Origin: Vibrio metoecus
Lineage (GTDB): Bacteria; Pseudomonadota; Gammaproteobacteria; Enterobacterales; Vibrionaceae
Assembly (NCBI RefSeq): GCF_000696385.1
Contig: NZ_JJMN01000062.1
Coordinates: forward strand, 1-64,000
Direction: 5' to 3'
Length of the DNA stretch: 64,000 nt
Part shown: in pieces, positions 10,940 to 20,315 of the stretch
How positions within the stretch are numbered: position 1 is the first letter of the stretch
Layout of the letters: each line of letters starts with the position of its first letter
The notes under the pieces: model-generated
What the model saw: the letters and a program-made list of their open reading frames with translations, nothing else
What the model was told of the DNA's origin: nothing
Database searches by the model: none
Program-made: the position numbers and the translations under genes

Positions 10940-11470
10940 ATGTCGGTCGTGATTATTTCTGGTGGCCCAGGTGCTGGAAAAACTACTTTGTTGGATGCTT
11001 TGGCAGGACGCGGTTATTGCGTATATCCCGAGGTTCCCCGTCTACTGATTGAACGTGAGAGTTCAAAACAGGACGGTATTTTACCTTGGCATGATTTGCC
11101 CGCCTTTGCCGAACTCTGCTATGACGCGATGTTGGTGCAAAAGCATTCTGCTATAAACGAGCCGATGGTGTTTTTGGATCGCGCGATCCCCGATATTTGT
11201 GCGTACTTATTGGGTGCAGAGTTGGCGGTGCCTGAAAAATATTGGTCAGCGAGCTCGGGCTATCATCCACACGTGTTGATGTGTGAACCCAACGCCATCA
11301 CCTATCAACAAGATGATGTTCGCCCGTATTCGCTAGAAGAGGCGCAGCAAATCCATCATCGGTTAGTGCAGACTTACTCAGAACTAGGCTATCAGTGTAT
11401 TAAGGTGCCAATGGCGAGTGTTGAGAATCGCGTGGAATTTGTATTGAACACCTTATCCGTGGCAGGATAA
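10940..11470 (+). CDS. P-loop ATPase/kinase-like protein (AAA_28 type)
   Basis: A 176 aa soluble protein with a Walker A motif GGPGAGKTT at residues 8-16, followed by the EVPR...ER pattern and a FLDRAIPD segment (Walker B-like, DR as in small-molecule kinases). This matches the AAA_28/NadR-type P-loop family, whose substrates are mostly unknown. It starts 24 bp after the bipA terminator and is followed 26 bp later by the yihY gene, so it may head a short operon (this gene, yihY, dtd). I cannot assign a reaction. A nucleotide or phosphoryl-transfer role is inference from the fold. Confidence 0.8.
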   Translation: MSVVIISGGPGAGKTTLLDALAGRGYCVYPEVPRLLIERESSKQDGILPWHDLPAFAELCYDAMLVQKHSAINEPMVFLDRAIPDICAYLLGAELAVPEKYWSASSGYHPHVLMCEPNAITYQQDDVRPYSLEEAQQIHHRLVQTYSELGYQCIKVPMASVENRVEFVLNTLSVAG

Positions 11471-11496
11471 CCGCAACGAAATGACAAGGATGAGCT

Positions 11497-12429
11497 ATGA
11501 AACTGACTCACTCTTTTATTGAGCAGAAAGCTCGGCAAGGGCTGCATTTTTTCCGCTATCTACTGTCTCGGATGAACCATGACCGAGTCAATGTGAATGC
11601 GGGCTATCTGGCTTACATCACCTTATTATCAATGGTGCCGATGCTGACAGTTTTGCTGTCGATTCTTTCTTCTTTCTCAATTTTTGCCAGCGCAGGGGAG
11701 GTGATCCAAGATTTCGTGATCACCCATTTTGTGCCAGCAGCAGGAGAAGTGGTGAAAACCGCCTTGGTGGAGTTTGTGGCGAATACTGGGAAAATGACCG
11801 CGGTTGGTGGCGCTTTCTTGTTTGTTGCTGCCATCATGCTGATTTCCAATATCGATAAAAACTTGAATTACATCTGGCGAGTGCAGCAGAAGCGTCGCGC
11901 GGTGTTTTCATTTTCAATGTATTGGATGATTTTGACGCTCGGCCCCATTTTGGTGGGAGCGAGTATTGCGGCAACCTCGTACATTACTTACCTTAAAAAT
12001 CTTAGACAATGAGTACCCGTTTCGGGGGCGTACAACCTATTTTTGCGCTGGCTGCCTTTTGTGCTCTCCTATTGTGCCTTCGTCGGGTTGTATCTTTTGG
12101 TGCCGAATAAAAAAGTGCATTTACAGCATGCGATGACAGGAGCGTTGATTGCCGCCGTTTTGTTTGAGCTGAGCAAAAAAGGCTTCGCCGCCTATATCAC
12201 TCAGTTTCCTTCTTATCAGTTGATATACGGTGCACTTGCCGCGATTCCTATCTTGTTTGTTTGGGTGTATTTATGTTGGCTGATTGTATTGGTGGGAGCG
12301 GAAGTCACCGCCGCGCTTGGCGAGCGTGAGCACTGGAGTGACTCACCAGACATGCTACACTTTGCGCCATTACCAAAGAGTGAAATAGAGGAAAAACAGA
12401 GTGATAGCCCTGATCCAACGAGTAAGTGA
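11497..12429 (+). pseudogene. yihY: YihY/BrkB-family inner-membrane protein, frame disturbed
   Basis: Integral membrane protein of the YihY/BrkB family (once misnamed RNase BN); its molecular role is unsettled. Residues 1-168 and the part after 12043 are in the same frame, but a short out-of-frame patch between them creates a TGA at 12010. The patch fits an extra A in aaaaa 11996-12000 and a missing T in the ttt near 12020-12022. Correcting both gives a continuous protein of about 310 aa reading [20 protein letters not shown] across the join. Several hydrophobic segments and the conserved YLVPN region are present. Two compensating homopolymer indels in 25 bp look technical. The 3' end overlaps the start of dtd by 29 bp. 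Confidence 0.8.
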
Positions 12430-12835
12430 AGCCGCAGTACGGGTTGATGGTGAGGTGGTCGGCGCAATTGATAAGGGACTTTTAGTGCTACTCGGTGTCG
12501 AACGTGAAGATGATGAAGCAAAAGCCAAGCGATTGGTTGAGCGAGTGACCAGCTATCGAGTGTTTGAAGATAGCGAAGGCAAGATGAATCTGAGTGTGAA
12601 AGATGTGGGGGGCAGTGTGTTAGTGGTGTCGCAATTTACGCTACCCGCAGACACGAAAAAAGGTACTCGTGCCGGATTTTCACGCGGTGCTGCCCCACAA
12701 GAGGCTGAGCGGTTATATGATTATTTCTCAGACCTTTGCACGCAAGTTTTACCGACTGAGCGCGGCCGTTTTGCGGCGGATATGAAAGTGTCACTGATCA
12801 ATGATGGGCCAGTGACGTTTTGGCTACAGGCTTAA
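12401..12835 (+). CDS. dtd: D-aminoacyl-tRNA deacylase
   Basis: Hydrolyses D-amino acids mischarged on tRNA, protecting translation. The 144 aa protein has the usual DTD length. It contains the [12 protein letters not shown] active-site stretch and the C-terminal GPVTFWL motif that forms the cross-subunit Gly-cisPro-type pocket. It overlaps the end of the yihY gene by 29 bp, which suggests translational coupling. It is followed by 66 bp before the GNAT-hotdog gene. Confidence 0.95.
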   Translation: MIALIQRVSEAAVRVDGEVVGAIDKGLLVLLGVEREDDEAKAKRLVERVTSYRVFEDSEGKMNLSVKDVGGSVLVVSQFTLPADTKKGTRAGFSRGAAPQEAERLYDYFSDLCTQVLPTERGRFAADMKVSLINDGPVTFWLQA

Positions 12836-12901
12836 TTTGCCTCGTGTTACCAAATGAATAACCAAGCGTGTCTTGCGTAAGGCAAGGCACCTGTTCAGGG
12901 A

Positions 12902-13831
12902 TTGAGTATGTTCAAACTTATTACGCCGACCACGGATAATCAGCTCAATAAGTACTTCCATTTTCGTTGGCAAATGTTGCGCGAGCCATGGCGGATGCCG
13001 ATCGGTTCTGAGCGTGACGAATACGATTCGATGAGCCACCACCGGATGATTGTCGATAGCCGTGGCTATCCAATGGCGATTGGTCGTCTCTACATTACCC
13101 CCGATAGTGAAGGGCAGATCCGTTATATGGCGGTGAAAGCCAATCGTCGCTCCAAGGGCATGGGCTCACTCATTCTCGTGGCACTTGAATCCTTAGCGCG
13201 CCAAGAGGGCGCCAAGCGTTTAGTTTGTAATGCCCGCGAAGATGCGATTCCGTTTTATGCCAAAAATGGCTTCGAACGTCGGGGAGAATTAACCGATGAA
13301 CGCGGCCCAGTACGACATCAGCAGATGGTGAAAACGCTCGACCCGATGGCGAATGTGCTGCGTAAGCCGGAGTGGTGTACTGAGCTGCAAGATCGTTGGG
13401 GTAAGCAAATTCCGATCAGCGATAAAATGGGCATTAAAATCCAGCAATACACGGGTTATCAATTCCAGTGTTGTGCGCAGCTCAATCCCAACCTCAATCC
13501 GCATAATACTTTGTTCGCGGGCTCGGCGTTTACCCTCGCAACCTTGACTGGTTGGGGTATGGCATGGCTGTTAATGCGTGAGCGCGATCTGCATGGCGAT
13601 ATTGTGTTGGTGGATAGCCATATTCGCTATCGCCACCCTGTGGTGCAAAATCCGCTCGCATCGACTTCTCTCGATGGGATTAGTGGTGATTTAGATCGTT
13701 TAGAATCGGGCCGCAAAGCACGTATTGTGGTGCGTGTCATCATCTCTAGCGGTGACGTGGAAGCAATCGAGTTTATCGGTACTTATATGCTGATCCCGAA
13801 CTATAAAGCGTTGTTGGCACAAAAATCCTGA
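12902..13831 (+). CDS. GNAT acetyltransferase-hotdog thioesterase fusion (MadA/YiiD type)
   Basis: A 309 aa two-domain protein. Residues about 1-145 form a GNAT domain (MAVKANRRSKGMGSLIL is the acetyl-CoA-binding A motif, then NAREDAIPFYAKNGF). Residues about 155-309 form a YiiD C-terminal hotdog domain (NPHNTLFAGSAFTLATLTGWG, then DSHIRYRHPV). E. coli YiiD has the same fusion and was reported as MadA, a malonyl-ACP decarboxylase that primes fatty-acid synthesis. Assignment of that activity here is by architecture only. The start is preceded by an AGGGATTGAGT region and is the first Met of the GNAT domain. It is convergent with the AsmA-like gene (16 bp gap). Confidence 0.85.
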   Translation: MSMFKLITPTTDNQLNKYFHFRWQMLREPWRMPIGSERDEYDSMSHHRMIVDSRGYPMAIGRLYITPDSEGQIRYMAVKANRRSKGMGSLILVALESLARQEGAKRLVCNAREDAIPFYAKNGFERRGELTDERGPVRHQQMVKTLDPMANVLRKPEWCTELQDRWGKQIPISDKMGIKIQQYTGYQFQCCAQLNPNLNPHNTLFAGSAFTLATLTGWGMAWLLMRERDLHGDIVLVDSHIRYRHPVVQNPLASTSLDGISGDLDRLESGRKARIVVRVIISSGDVEAIEFIGTYMLIPNYKALLAQKS

Positions 13832-13846
13832 TGATCACGCAGCGCA

Positions 13847-15757
13847 TTATGGTGCGCTGCGACAGTCTTTACCAACCAGTCTCGCCTGTTTGAAATCCCA
13901 TTGTAGTTCCATGCATTGATCTGCCCAGCGCTGTGTGATCGCCAATAACCATTGGCCACGCTCCGGTTCGATAAGGTCCGTGCTGCCACTGAGTTGAGCT
14001 TGTAGCGTTGGCCCTTTGAGTTGAGTGGGAGTGATGGTTATCCGTCCTCGATCTGCGTTCACTTTGAGATTTTCTAACTCAAACGGTTGGGTGATGAAAG
14101 TATGCTCACCGCGCAGTGAGAGTAATCCTTGGCGTAAACTCAATTGTAATTGCCCATCAAGCGAATGAGCGAGCATGTTGCGATCACCCGCCATACCTTG
14201 CGCCGTCAGGCTGATATCGGCCAGTGCTTCAAGGCCAAACGGCAGCTTGAACCATGGTTGCAGCGGCCCAATAGGTAGAGAATCGGTGTCGAGTGAGAGC
14301 TGCCAAGGTGAACTGAGTGACGATAAATCCCAACTGGCATGAGCTTCAATATAACCGTGTTCTAGCGGTAAAAAGGCGCGAGTTAACTGCCATATACCCT
14401 GTTCACTGTGCATATTGAGCACGCTTTGGGTGCTCAGAATACCGGCATAACTGGCACTGTTGGCTGTCACTGCAAGTTTACCTTGCCAAAATCCCCATTG
14501 GCCATCCTTCGCCCATTGCAGTTGTTGTCCATCGGCATTCAGCCCCGAGGCTTGCCAAAACGGCGGTTGAACGGTTTGGATGAGTTGCAGATTATTGACA
14601 TCTAGCTTATCAATGCTGACATTCTGCCAATCGGGTAAGGCTTGGGTGAAGATCTGCCAATCTTGCGGCTGCTCTGCAATCCACTTCACGCCGCTGATGG
14701 AGAGTTGGGAGAGTGCGATACTCGTTTCGGAGAGCTTGCCCTTAAGTTGCACATCCCCTTGCCATACTTGAGTATGCCCTTCAATCTCGATGCCTGAGGG
14801 GGTGAAAGTCAACTCGGCACTAGGCTCCACCCACTGTGTGGCACGCCATTGTGCTGAATCAGCATTGAGTGATAGGTAACCTTGTGGTTGTTGCCAAAGG
14901 CTCTGTTGAAGACGGTAATCCTCAATGGAAAGGTTGAGGTTTTCCCACGCCACACCATTTATGGTCAGTTGGCTATTCAGCAGGTCTAAACTGTTAATGT
15001 GTTGAATATTTGGCGATATCTTTTGCCATAGCGGGTGGGTTTGCCACTGATCAAGATTGAGTTGAAGTCGGCTGATGGTCACATTGACCAGTGACCAGCC
15101 TTGCGGATATTGCTCTGCTTGTCCTGAAATGGGGCTCTGATGCCAGTTGAAAGAAAAGCCATACACTGTGCTGTCTTGCGCTTGGTAATTGGCATCAACC
15201 AATACTTGGTTAAAGGCCTCACCATCAACGTTGATCTGTTCGGCAGAAAGCTGGATTTTACCGTAGGGTAACAACTGCTGTGGTGAAGCCCAAACCGGCT
15301 GTTTGATCTGTAAACTCACCCCACGCGCGATAATACCTTGGTCAGCCCAGTCAATATTGTGCAGCGCCAACTGGTTGAGATGGACGGAATCGGGCAAGGT
15401 GAAAGCAGGCAAGCCGTGGGCGAGGTTCGCACCATCAATCAAAACACTGTCGATTTCGAGTTTTTTCTCAAGTAATCCATAAGGGTTTACCCACAAATCC
15501 ATTTGCTGTAATTCAATGGCGGGTTCCGAGGCAATTTGTACATCACTTAAGCGCAGCTTAAATGGGTACAGGTATTCTATCTTGGCAAAGCGCAGTGTTT
15601 CCGGCCACAACTGCTGCACTATCCATTGCGCAGAAGGCGTGAAATAGCGGGTATGCATAATGCCAAACCCCGCTAATACGAAAATCAGTAGCAGTGCGAT
15701 ACCCGCTACGCCCATGGCCAGTAGTTTTCTCATAATCTCTGCGTTGCCATCATTCAA
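13847..15757 (-). CDS. AsmA-family envelope protein
   Basis: A 636 aa protein with an N-terminal membrane anchor (residues about 10-32) and a long repetitive beta-rich periplasmic region, ending in an AsmA C-terminal-like segment (LNMHSEQG, LEALADISLTAQG, then the terminal GDRNMLAHSLDGQLQLSLRQGLL pattern). AsmA-like proteins are thought to bridge the periplasm and help phospholipid or outer-membrane homeostasis. The likely start is the Met at residue 9 (MRKLLAMG), giving about 628 aa. It lies downstream of pckA on the same strand, but a terminator separates them. Confidence 0.85.
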   Translation of the reverse strand: MNDGNAEIMRKLLAMGVAGIALLLIFVLAGFGIMHTRYFTPSAQWIVQQLWPETLRFAKIEYLYPFKLRLSDVQIASEPAIELQQMDLWVNPYGLLEKKLEIDSVLIDGANLAHGLPAFTLPDSVHLNQLALHNIDWADQGIIARGVSLQIKQPVWASPQQLLPYGKIQLSAEQINVDGEAFNQVLVDANYQAQDSTVYGFSFNWHQSPISGQAEQYPQGWSLVNVTISRLQLNLDQWQTHPLWQKISPNIQHINSLDLLNSQLTINGVAWENLNLSIEDYRLQQSLWQQPQGYLSLNADSAQWRATQWVEPSAELTFTPSGIEIEGHTQVWQGDVQLKGKLSETSIALSQLSISGVKWIAEQPQDWQIFTQALPDWQNVSIDKLDVNNLQLIQTVQPPFWQASGLNADGQQLQWAKDGQWGFWQGKLAVTANSASYAGILSTQSVLNMHSEQGIWQLTRAFLPLEHGYIEAHASWDLSSLSSPWQLSLDTDSLPIGPLQPWFKLPFGLEALADISLTAQGMAGDRNMLAHSLDGQLQLSLRQGLLSLRGEHTFITQPFELENLKVNADRGRITITPTQLKGPTLQAQLSGSTDLIEPERGQWLLAITQRWADQCMELQWDFKQARLVGKDCRSAP

Positions 15758-15808
15758 TGTTACTCATCAATCCACACCCAAGCTTGGAGTAAAGCACGAG
15801 AGACAGCA

Positions 15809-15838
15809 ACAAAAAAAGCCCCTCGAAAGAGGGGCTTG
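15809..15838 (-). terminator. Terminator of pckA
   Basis: A perfect GCCCCTC-GAAA-GAGGGGC hairpin with a T7 tail on the minus strand, 34 bp after the pckA stop. Confidence 0.9.
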
Positions 15839-15871
15839 CTACTCAGTTATCACTTTTACGCCAATTTGGCA

Positions 15872-17500
15872 TTAATCGAGCTTAGGACCTGCCGCCACCA
15901 AGGCTTTACCTTCGGCGTTATCGGTGTACTTGTCGAAGTTGTTGATAAAGCGTGTTGCCAAGTCTTTGGCTTTGCTTTCCCATTGTAGTGGGTCGACATA
16001 AGTATCACGTGGGTCAAGGATCATCGGATCGACACCTGGCAATGCAGTTGGCACTTGCAGATTGAAGATCGGGATATGCTTGGTTTCCGCTTTCTCGATG
16101 GAACCATCCAAAATCGCATCAATGATGCCGCGCGTATCTTTAATCGAGATACGTTTGCCGCTGCCATTCCAGCCAGTGTTGACCAGATAGGCTTCTGCGC
16201 CCGCCGCTTCCATACGTTTCACCAACACTTCCGCATACTTGGTTGGGTGCAGAGTGAGGAACGCTGCGCCAAAACAGGCTGAGAAAGTTGGGGTAGGTTC
16301 AGTAATACCACGTTCAGTACCTGCCAGTTTCGCGGTGAAGCCAGACAAGAAGTGGTATTTGGTTTGCTCTGGAGTCAGTTTGGATACTGGAGGCAATACG
16401 CCAAAGGCATCTGCGGACAGGAAGATCACTTTTGTCGCATGACCGCCTTTAGAAACCGGTTTTACGATGTTGTCGATGTGATAGATAGGGTAAGAAACAC
16501 GAGTGTTTTCTGTTTTAGAGCCATCATCAAAATCGATTGAGCCATCATTGCGTACGGTCACGTTTTCTAGCAAAGCATCACGGCGGATTGCGTTGTAAAT
16601 GTCTGGTTCTGCTTCTTTAGACAGCTTGATGGTTTTTGCGTAGCAGCCACCTTCAAAGTTGAACACGCCATCATCATCCCAGCCGTGCTCATCGTCACCG
16701 ATCAAGGCACGTTTAGGATCAGTTGACAGAGTGGTCTTACCGGTACCTGATAGGCCGAAGAAGATCGCAACATCGCCCGCTTTGCCCATGTTGGCAGAGC
16801 AGTGCATAGAAGCAATACCTTGCAGCGGCAGGAAGTAGTTCATCATCGCGAACATGCCTTTTTTCATCTCACCGCCGTACCAAGTACCGCCGATGAGCTG
16901 CATGCGCTCAGTTAGGTTAAACACGGTGAAGTTTTCTGAGTTCAGACCCTGCTCTTTCCAGTTCGCATTGGTGCATTTCGCGCCGTTCATGACTACGAAG
17001 TCTGGCTTAAAGTGTGCCAATTCGTCTTCGTTAGGGCGGATAAACATGTTTTTCACAAAGTGCGCTTGCCATGCGACTTCGGTAATAAAACGTACGCTCA
17101 GACGGGTATCCGCATTCGCGCCACAGTAACCATCTAATACGAATACGCGTTTACCTGAAAGCTGTTTGGTAACTTGTGCTTTCAGGTCATTCCAGACCTC
17201 TTGATTAATCGGTTTGTTATCGTTTTTTGCTTTATCTGATGTCCACCACAGAGTATCGCGGGTGGTATCGTCTTTTACGATAAACTTATCTTTTGGTGAG
17301 CGGCCAGTGAAGATGCCAGTATCAACCGCAACCGCGCCTAATTCGGTGACCACACCACGCTCATAACCTTCGAGGTCTGAACGGGTTTCTTCAGCAAATA
17401 ACAATTCATAGCTCGGGTTACGAACTATTTCAGTTACGCCGGTGATCCCATATTGGGCTAGATCGAGTTGTGCAGCCTTAGTATGTTCCATAACGGTCAT
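15872..17500 (-). CDS. pckA: Phosphoenolpyruvate carboxykinase (ATP)
   Basis: Converts oxaloacetate plus ATP to phosphoenolpyruvate, the first committed step of gluconeogenesis. The 542 aa protein has the ATP-type length and motifs: [10 protein letters not shown] near residue 64, the [14 protein letters not shown] segment, kinase-1a P-loop GLSGTGKTT and kinase-2 [10 protein letters not shown]. The ribosome binding site AGGAG lies just upstream. The start could be the first Met or the Met four residues in. It is a single-gene unit with its own terminator. Confidence 0.98.
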   Translation of the reverse strand: MTVMEHTKAAQLDLAQYGITGVTEIVRNPSYELLFAEETRSDLEGYERGVVTELGAVAVDTGIFTGRSPKDKFIVKDDTTRDTLWWTSDKAKNDNKPINQEVWNDLKAQVTKQLSGKRVFVLDGYCGANADTRLSVRFITEVAWQAHFVKNMFIRPNEDELAHFKPDFVVMNGAKCTNANWKEQGLNSENFTVFNLTERMQLIGGTWYGGEMKKGMFAMMNYFLPLQGIASMHCSANMGKAGDVAIFFGLSGTGKTTLSTDPKRALIGDDEHGWDDDGVFNFEGGCYAKTIKLSKEAEPDIYNAIRRDALLENVTVRNDGSIDFDDGSKTENTRVSYPIYHIDNIVKPVSKGGHATKVIFLSADAFGVLPPVSKLTPEQTKYHFLSGFTAKLAGTERGITEPTPTFSACFGAAFLTLHPTKYAEVLVKRMEAAGAEAYLVNTGWNGSGKRISIKDTRGIIDAILDGSIEKAETKHIPIFNLQVPTALPGVDPMILDPRDTYVDPLQWESKAKDLATRFINNFDKYTDNAEGKALVAAGPKLD

Positions 17501-17774
17501 AGGTGCTCCTTGTAGGATTTTGTAGGGATTTTGTAATAATTTATGTAATTGTTATCTGCTCACCATGCTAGCAACGGACCTAGGAGAAAACAGGGAGGCA
17601 GTTCAAATATTGCCCACCGAGTTTCTGTGGTTTTAGGTAACTCGTCACATATATTGGCATTACTATTTTATCGTGCACGCAAACCTTTGCGCCAGAGGCC
17701 AAAGATTAATACTTCTCAGAAATTAAGTACGGCGTACTGTGATTTGGATCGTTGATTTTATTGGTTTTTTATAA
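17501..17774. other. pckA upstream region, no gene
   Basis: About 270 bp between pckA and the hslO terminator hold no convincing gene. The region must contain the pckA promoter. The only visible marks are a short palindrome AGTAC-GGC-GTACT at 17727-17739 and an imperfect CRP-like half site TGTGA just after it, too weak to call. Confidence 0.5.
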
Positions 17775-17806
17775 AGAAAAAGCCAGCGGGGAGCTGGCTT
17801 TTTGGC
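17775..17806. terminator. Bidirectional terminator after hslO
   Basis: A AAAGCCAGC / GCTGGCTTTTT stem with a 5-base GC loop has A-runs on one side and T-runs on the other. It follows the hslO stop on the minus strand. Confidence 0.85.
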
Positions 17807-17836
17807 GGTTTTTACGTGCTTGTTAAACGCGGCGAA

Positions 17837-18727
17837 TTAATGCAGTACGGAACCATTTCCGCCTTGGGGCGCATACAATTCAGCCACTTGCGCAGCATCG
17901 AATGAGTAAGTGGTGCCACAATAATCGCAATGTAGAGCCACTGCACCCTCTTGGGCAAGGATGTCATTAATCTCATCACGTGCGACAGTCATGATCGCCG
18001 CTGCACTGCGCTCACGTGAGCAACCACAACGGAAGCTGACCGGATGCGGTGCGAACAACTGAACTTTCTCTTGGTTGTATAGACGGTACAGCAGTTCTTC
18101 GGCAGGTAGAGCAAATAACTCTTCGTTCTTAATGGTGTCAGTTAATTGTTCTAAATGTTCGAAATCATCGGCAGAGCCTTTACCATCGGGTACGATTTGC
18201 AGCAACATGCCAGCCGCACAGGCTTTGCCTGCATGCTCACCGACACGGATCCACAAACGAGTTTTGAGCTGCTCTGAGCGTAGGAAGTAACCTTCGAGCA
18301 CATCGGCAAGAGTCTCGCCTTCCAAACCGACTACCCCTTGATAGCGCTCGCCTTGTTTAGGTTCAATCGTGATCACTAGGTGGCCTTTGCCCAACATGTC
18401 ATGCAGATTGGCATTGTCGGCAATATCGCCTTGCCAACGTGCTACACCACGCACTTGTTGGTTGTTATCACCGTTAATCACAACCAGAGAGACTGGACCA
18501 TCACCTTGCAGTTGCAAAGTGATAGAGCCTTCAAACTTCAGCGTTGCCGTGAGCAGCGATGTGGCAACCAGCAATTCGCCGATCAGGTGTTTTACCGCAG
18601 CAGGATATTCCTGACTGGAAATCATGTGCTGATAAGTATCGTCCAGTTGAACTAACTCACCACGTACGGAGAGGTCTTCAAAAAGATAGCGATGTAGCAT
18701 GTTGTTCGCCATTGAGCTTGTCGTCAT
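17837..18727 (-). CDS. hslO: Redox-regulated chaperone Hsp33
   Basis: Cytoplasmic holdase chaperone switched on by oxidation of a four-cysteine zinc site. The cysteines are visible as CGCSRER and CDYCGTTY in the C-terminal quarter, so the redox switch is intact. The protein is 296 aa from the first Met; the Met at residue 6 (MANNMLHRY, about 291 aa) is the more usual start. It is 18 bp downstream of hslR on the same strand, and the hslR-hslO pair is conserved in gammaproteobacteria. Confidence 0.96.
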   Translation of the reverse strand: MTTSSMANNMLHRYLFEDLSVRGELVQLDDTYQHMISSQEYPAAVKHLIGELLVATSLLTATLKFEGSITLQLQGDGPVSLVVINGDNNQQVRGVARWQGDIADNANLHDMLGKGHLVITIEPKQGERYQGVVGLEGETLADVLEGYFLRSEQLKTRLWIRVGEHAGKACAAGMLLQIVPDGKGSADDFEHLEQLTDTIKNEELFALPAEELLYRLYNQEKVQLFAPHPVSFRCGCSRERSAAAIMTVARDEINDILAQEGAVALHCDYCGTTYSFDAAQVAELYAPQGGNGSVLH

Positions 18728-18745
18728 AAGGAATTGTCCGGCTAA

Positions 18746-19123
18746 TTACTGATGGATAAATTTGAGTAGATCTCGGCGCTGTTTCTTGTCTGGACGTCGA
18801 TCCGGACTCGGGTTGAGCTGGCGCATCATGGCATTGCGTTCACGCTTAGCGATGCTTTCAGCCGTTTCACGGTAGAGCTGCTGCGCTTCTGGTGCTCCAC
18901 GGCGTTGGTCAGAGATCTTCTCGATAATGACAGTTTTCTCGTCATGTCCCTGACGTAGCGTGATCTGTGCACCAAGTTCTACCGATTTACTGGGTTTGGT
19001 GCGCTGGCCATTATAGTGGACTTTGCCGCCTTCGACCATATTTCGCGCGAGCGAGCGAGTTTTGTAAAATCTTGCCGCCCACAACCATTTATCCAGCCTT
19101 ACGTCATCTGCACTGGAACTCAT
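18746..19123 (-). CDS. hslR: Heat-shock RNA-binding protein Hsp15
   Basis: S4-domain protein that binds stalled 50S subunits carrying nascent peptidyl-tRNA. The 125 aa sequence begins with an S4 RNA-binding fold (VRLDKWLWAARFYKTRSLA, then VHYNGQRTKPS) and ends in a basic tail rich in Arg and Lys. It forms an operon with hslO and is divergent from epsC. Confidence 0.95.
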   Translation of the reverse strand: MSSSADDVRLDKWLWAARFYKTRSLARNMVEGGKVHYNGQRTKPSKSVELGAQITLRQGHDEKTVIIEKISDQRRGAPEAQQLYRETAESIAKRERNAMMRQLNPSPDRRPDKKQRRDLLKFIHQ

Positions 19124-19250
19124 TGCTCCTTTTCCTCTCTAACCTTGTTACGTTTTGGTCAATTTTCTTGATTAACAATGGTGTTTGCGGGGCAGTTTTT
19201 CAAGCAAGTCGACAATTTAACGTTTGAGACGGATCTCTTAATAAGGCTTG

Positions 19251-19259
19251 TGCTATATT
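19251..19259 (+). promoter_or_regulatory. Possible extended -10 promoter of the eps operon
   Basis: TGCTATATT fits an extended -10 (TGn plus TATAAT-like). It lies about 95 bp before the epsC start. No well-spaced -35 is seen, so this is tentative. Confidence 0.4.
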
Positions 19260-19352
19260 GCCATGCCTGCATAAAGTCTTGAAAAACATCTGTACGGGCG
19301 AATTTGCGCAAAATGAAGCGTAAAAGTACAGAAAGGAATAACGTGGAAATTT

Positions 19353-20270
19353 ATGGAATTTAAACAACTTCCTCCGCTTGCAACGTGGCCGCGTTTGATT
19401 AGCCAAAATGCACAGCGATGGCAAAAGCCAATCAGTGAAGGATTGACGCTAGTGCTGCTGGTGGCCTCGGCTTGGACGTTGGGCAAAATGGTGTGGTTAA
19501 TGCTGGGCGAACAAGCACAAGCGCCGAGTTGGAGCCCAACCCTATCAGGCTTAAAGCCGGATCGTCAGCCGCTGGATATTAGCGTATTGCAAAAAGGTGA
19601 CCTGTTTGGTGTGTTTACTGAACCAAAAGAGCCTGTGGTTGAGCAGCCCGTGGTGGTTGATGCCCCCAAAACTCGTTTGAGCCCTGTTTTATCTGGCGTG
19701 GTCGCTAGCAATGATACGCAAAAAAGCTTGGCGGTGATTGCAAACCGTGGTGTGCAAGCCACCTACGGGATCAATGAGGTGATTGAAGGCACACAGGTCA
19801 AATTAAAAGCGGTGATGCCAGATCGTGTCATTCTGAGTAATGCTGGCCGTGATGAAACCTTGATGCTTGAAGGATTGGACTATTCTGCGCCAGCTGTACC
19901 GTCTACGCCTAACGCGCCGATCCCACGTCAAGGTCAAGCCTCGACGCCTGCACCTCAGTTGGAAGAGAAGCTTGATGCTATTCGTGAAGCGATTACCCGA
20001 AATCCGCAGGAAATTTTCCAGTATGTGCGCCTGTCTCAGGTAAAGCGGGATGACAAAGTGCTCGGTTATCGAGTGAGCCCCGGAAAAGATCCGGCACTCT
20101 TTGAATCGATTGGTCTGCAAGATGGCGATGTCGCGGTGGCGATTAATGGCTTGGATTTGACCGATCCCAATGTAATGAACACCGTATTTCAGTCAATGAA
20201 TGATATGACTGAAATGAATCTGACAGTTGAACGTGATGGTCAACAACATGATGTATATATTCAATTTTAA
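19353..20270 (+). CDS. epsC: Type II secretion protein EpsC (GspC)
   Basis: Inner-membrane component of the type II secretion system that links the inner-membrane platform to the secretin and helps select substrates. The 305 aa protein has a short cytoplasmic N terminus, one membrane segment (about residues 30-50), a homology region that contacts EpsD, a Pro-rich linker (about 185-205) and a C-terminal PDZ-like domain (YRVSPGKDPALFESIGLQDGD, then AINGLDLTD). It is the first gene of the operon and ends 45 bp before epsD. In V. cholerae this system exports cholera toxin, chitinases and proteases. Confidence 0.96.
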   Translation: MEFKQLPPLATWPRLISQNAQRWQKPISEGLTLVLLVASAWTLGKMVWLMLGEQAQAPSWSPTLSGLKPDRQPLDISVLQKGDLFGVFTEPKEPVVEQPVVVDAPKTRLSPVLSGVVASNDTQKSLAVIANRGVQATYGINEVIEGTQVKLKAVMPDRVILSNAGRDETLMLEGLDYSAPAVPSTPNAPIPRQGQASTPAPQLEEKLDAIREAITRNPQEIFQYVRLSQVKRDDKVLGYRVSPGKDPALFESIGLQDGDVAVAINGLDLTDPNVMNTVFQSMNDMTEMNLTVERDGQQHDVYIQF

Positions 20271-20315
20271 CGCTGAGGCGGGTGACAACGCGTTAGTGAG
20301 GCAAGGGAGTTCCCA

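Noticed and set aside
12043-12429. The second half of the yihY gene as a separate membrane protein.
   Set aside because: It is in the same frame as the first half and continues the same family alignment; a short out-of-frame patch explains the stop.
17727-17755. A CRP site upstream of pckA (TGTGA after a short palindrome).
   Set aside because: Only one half-site is good, and its distance from pckA (over 230 bp) is large.
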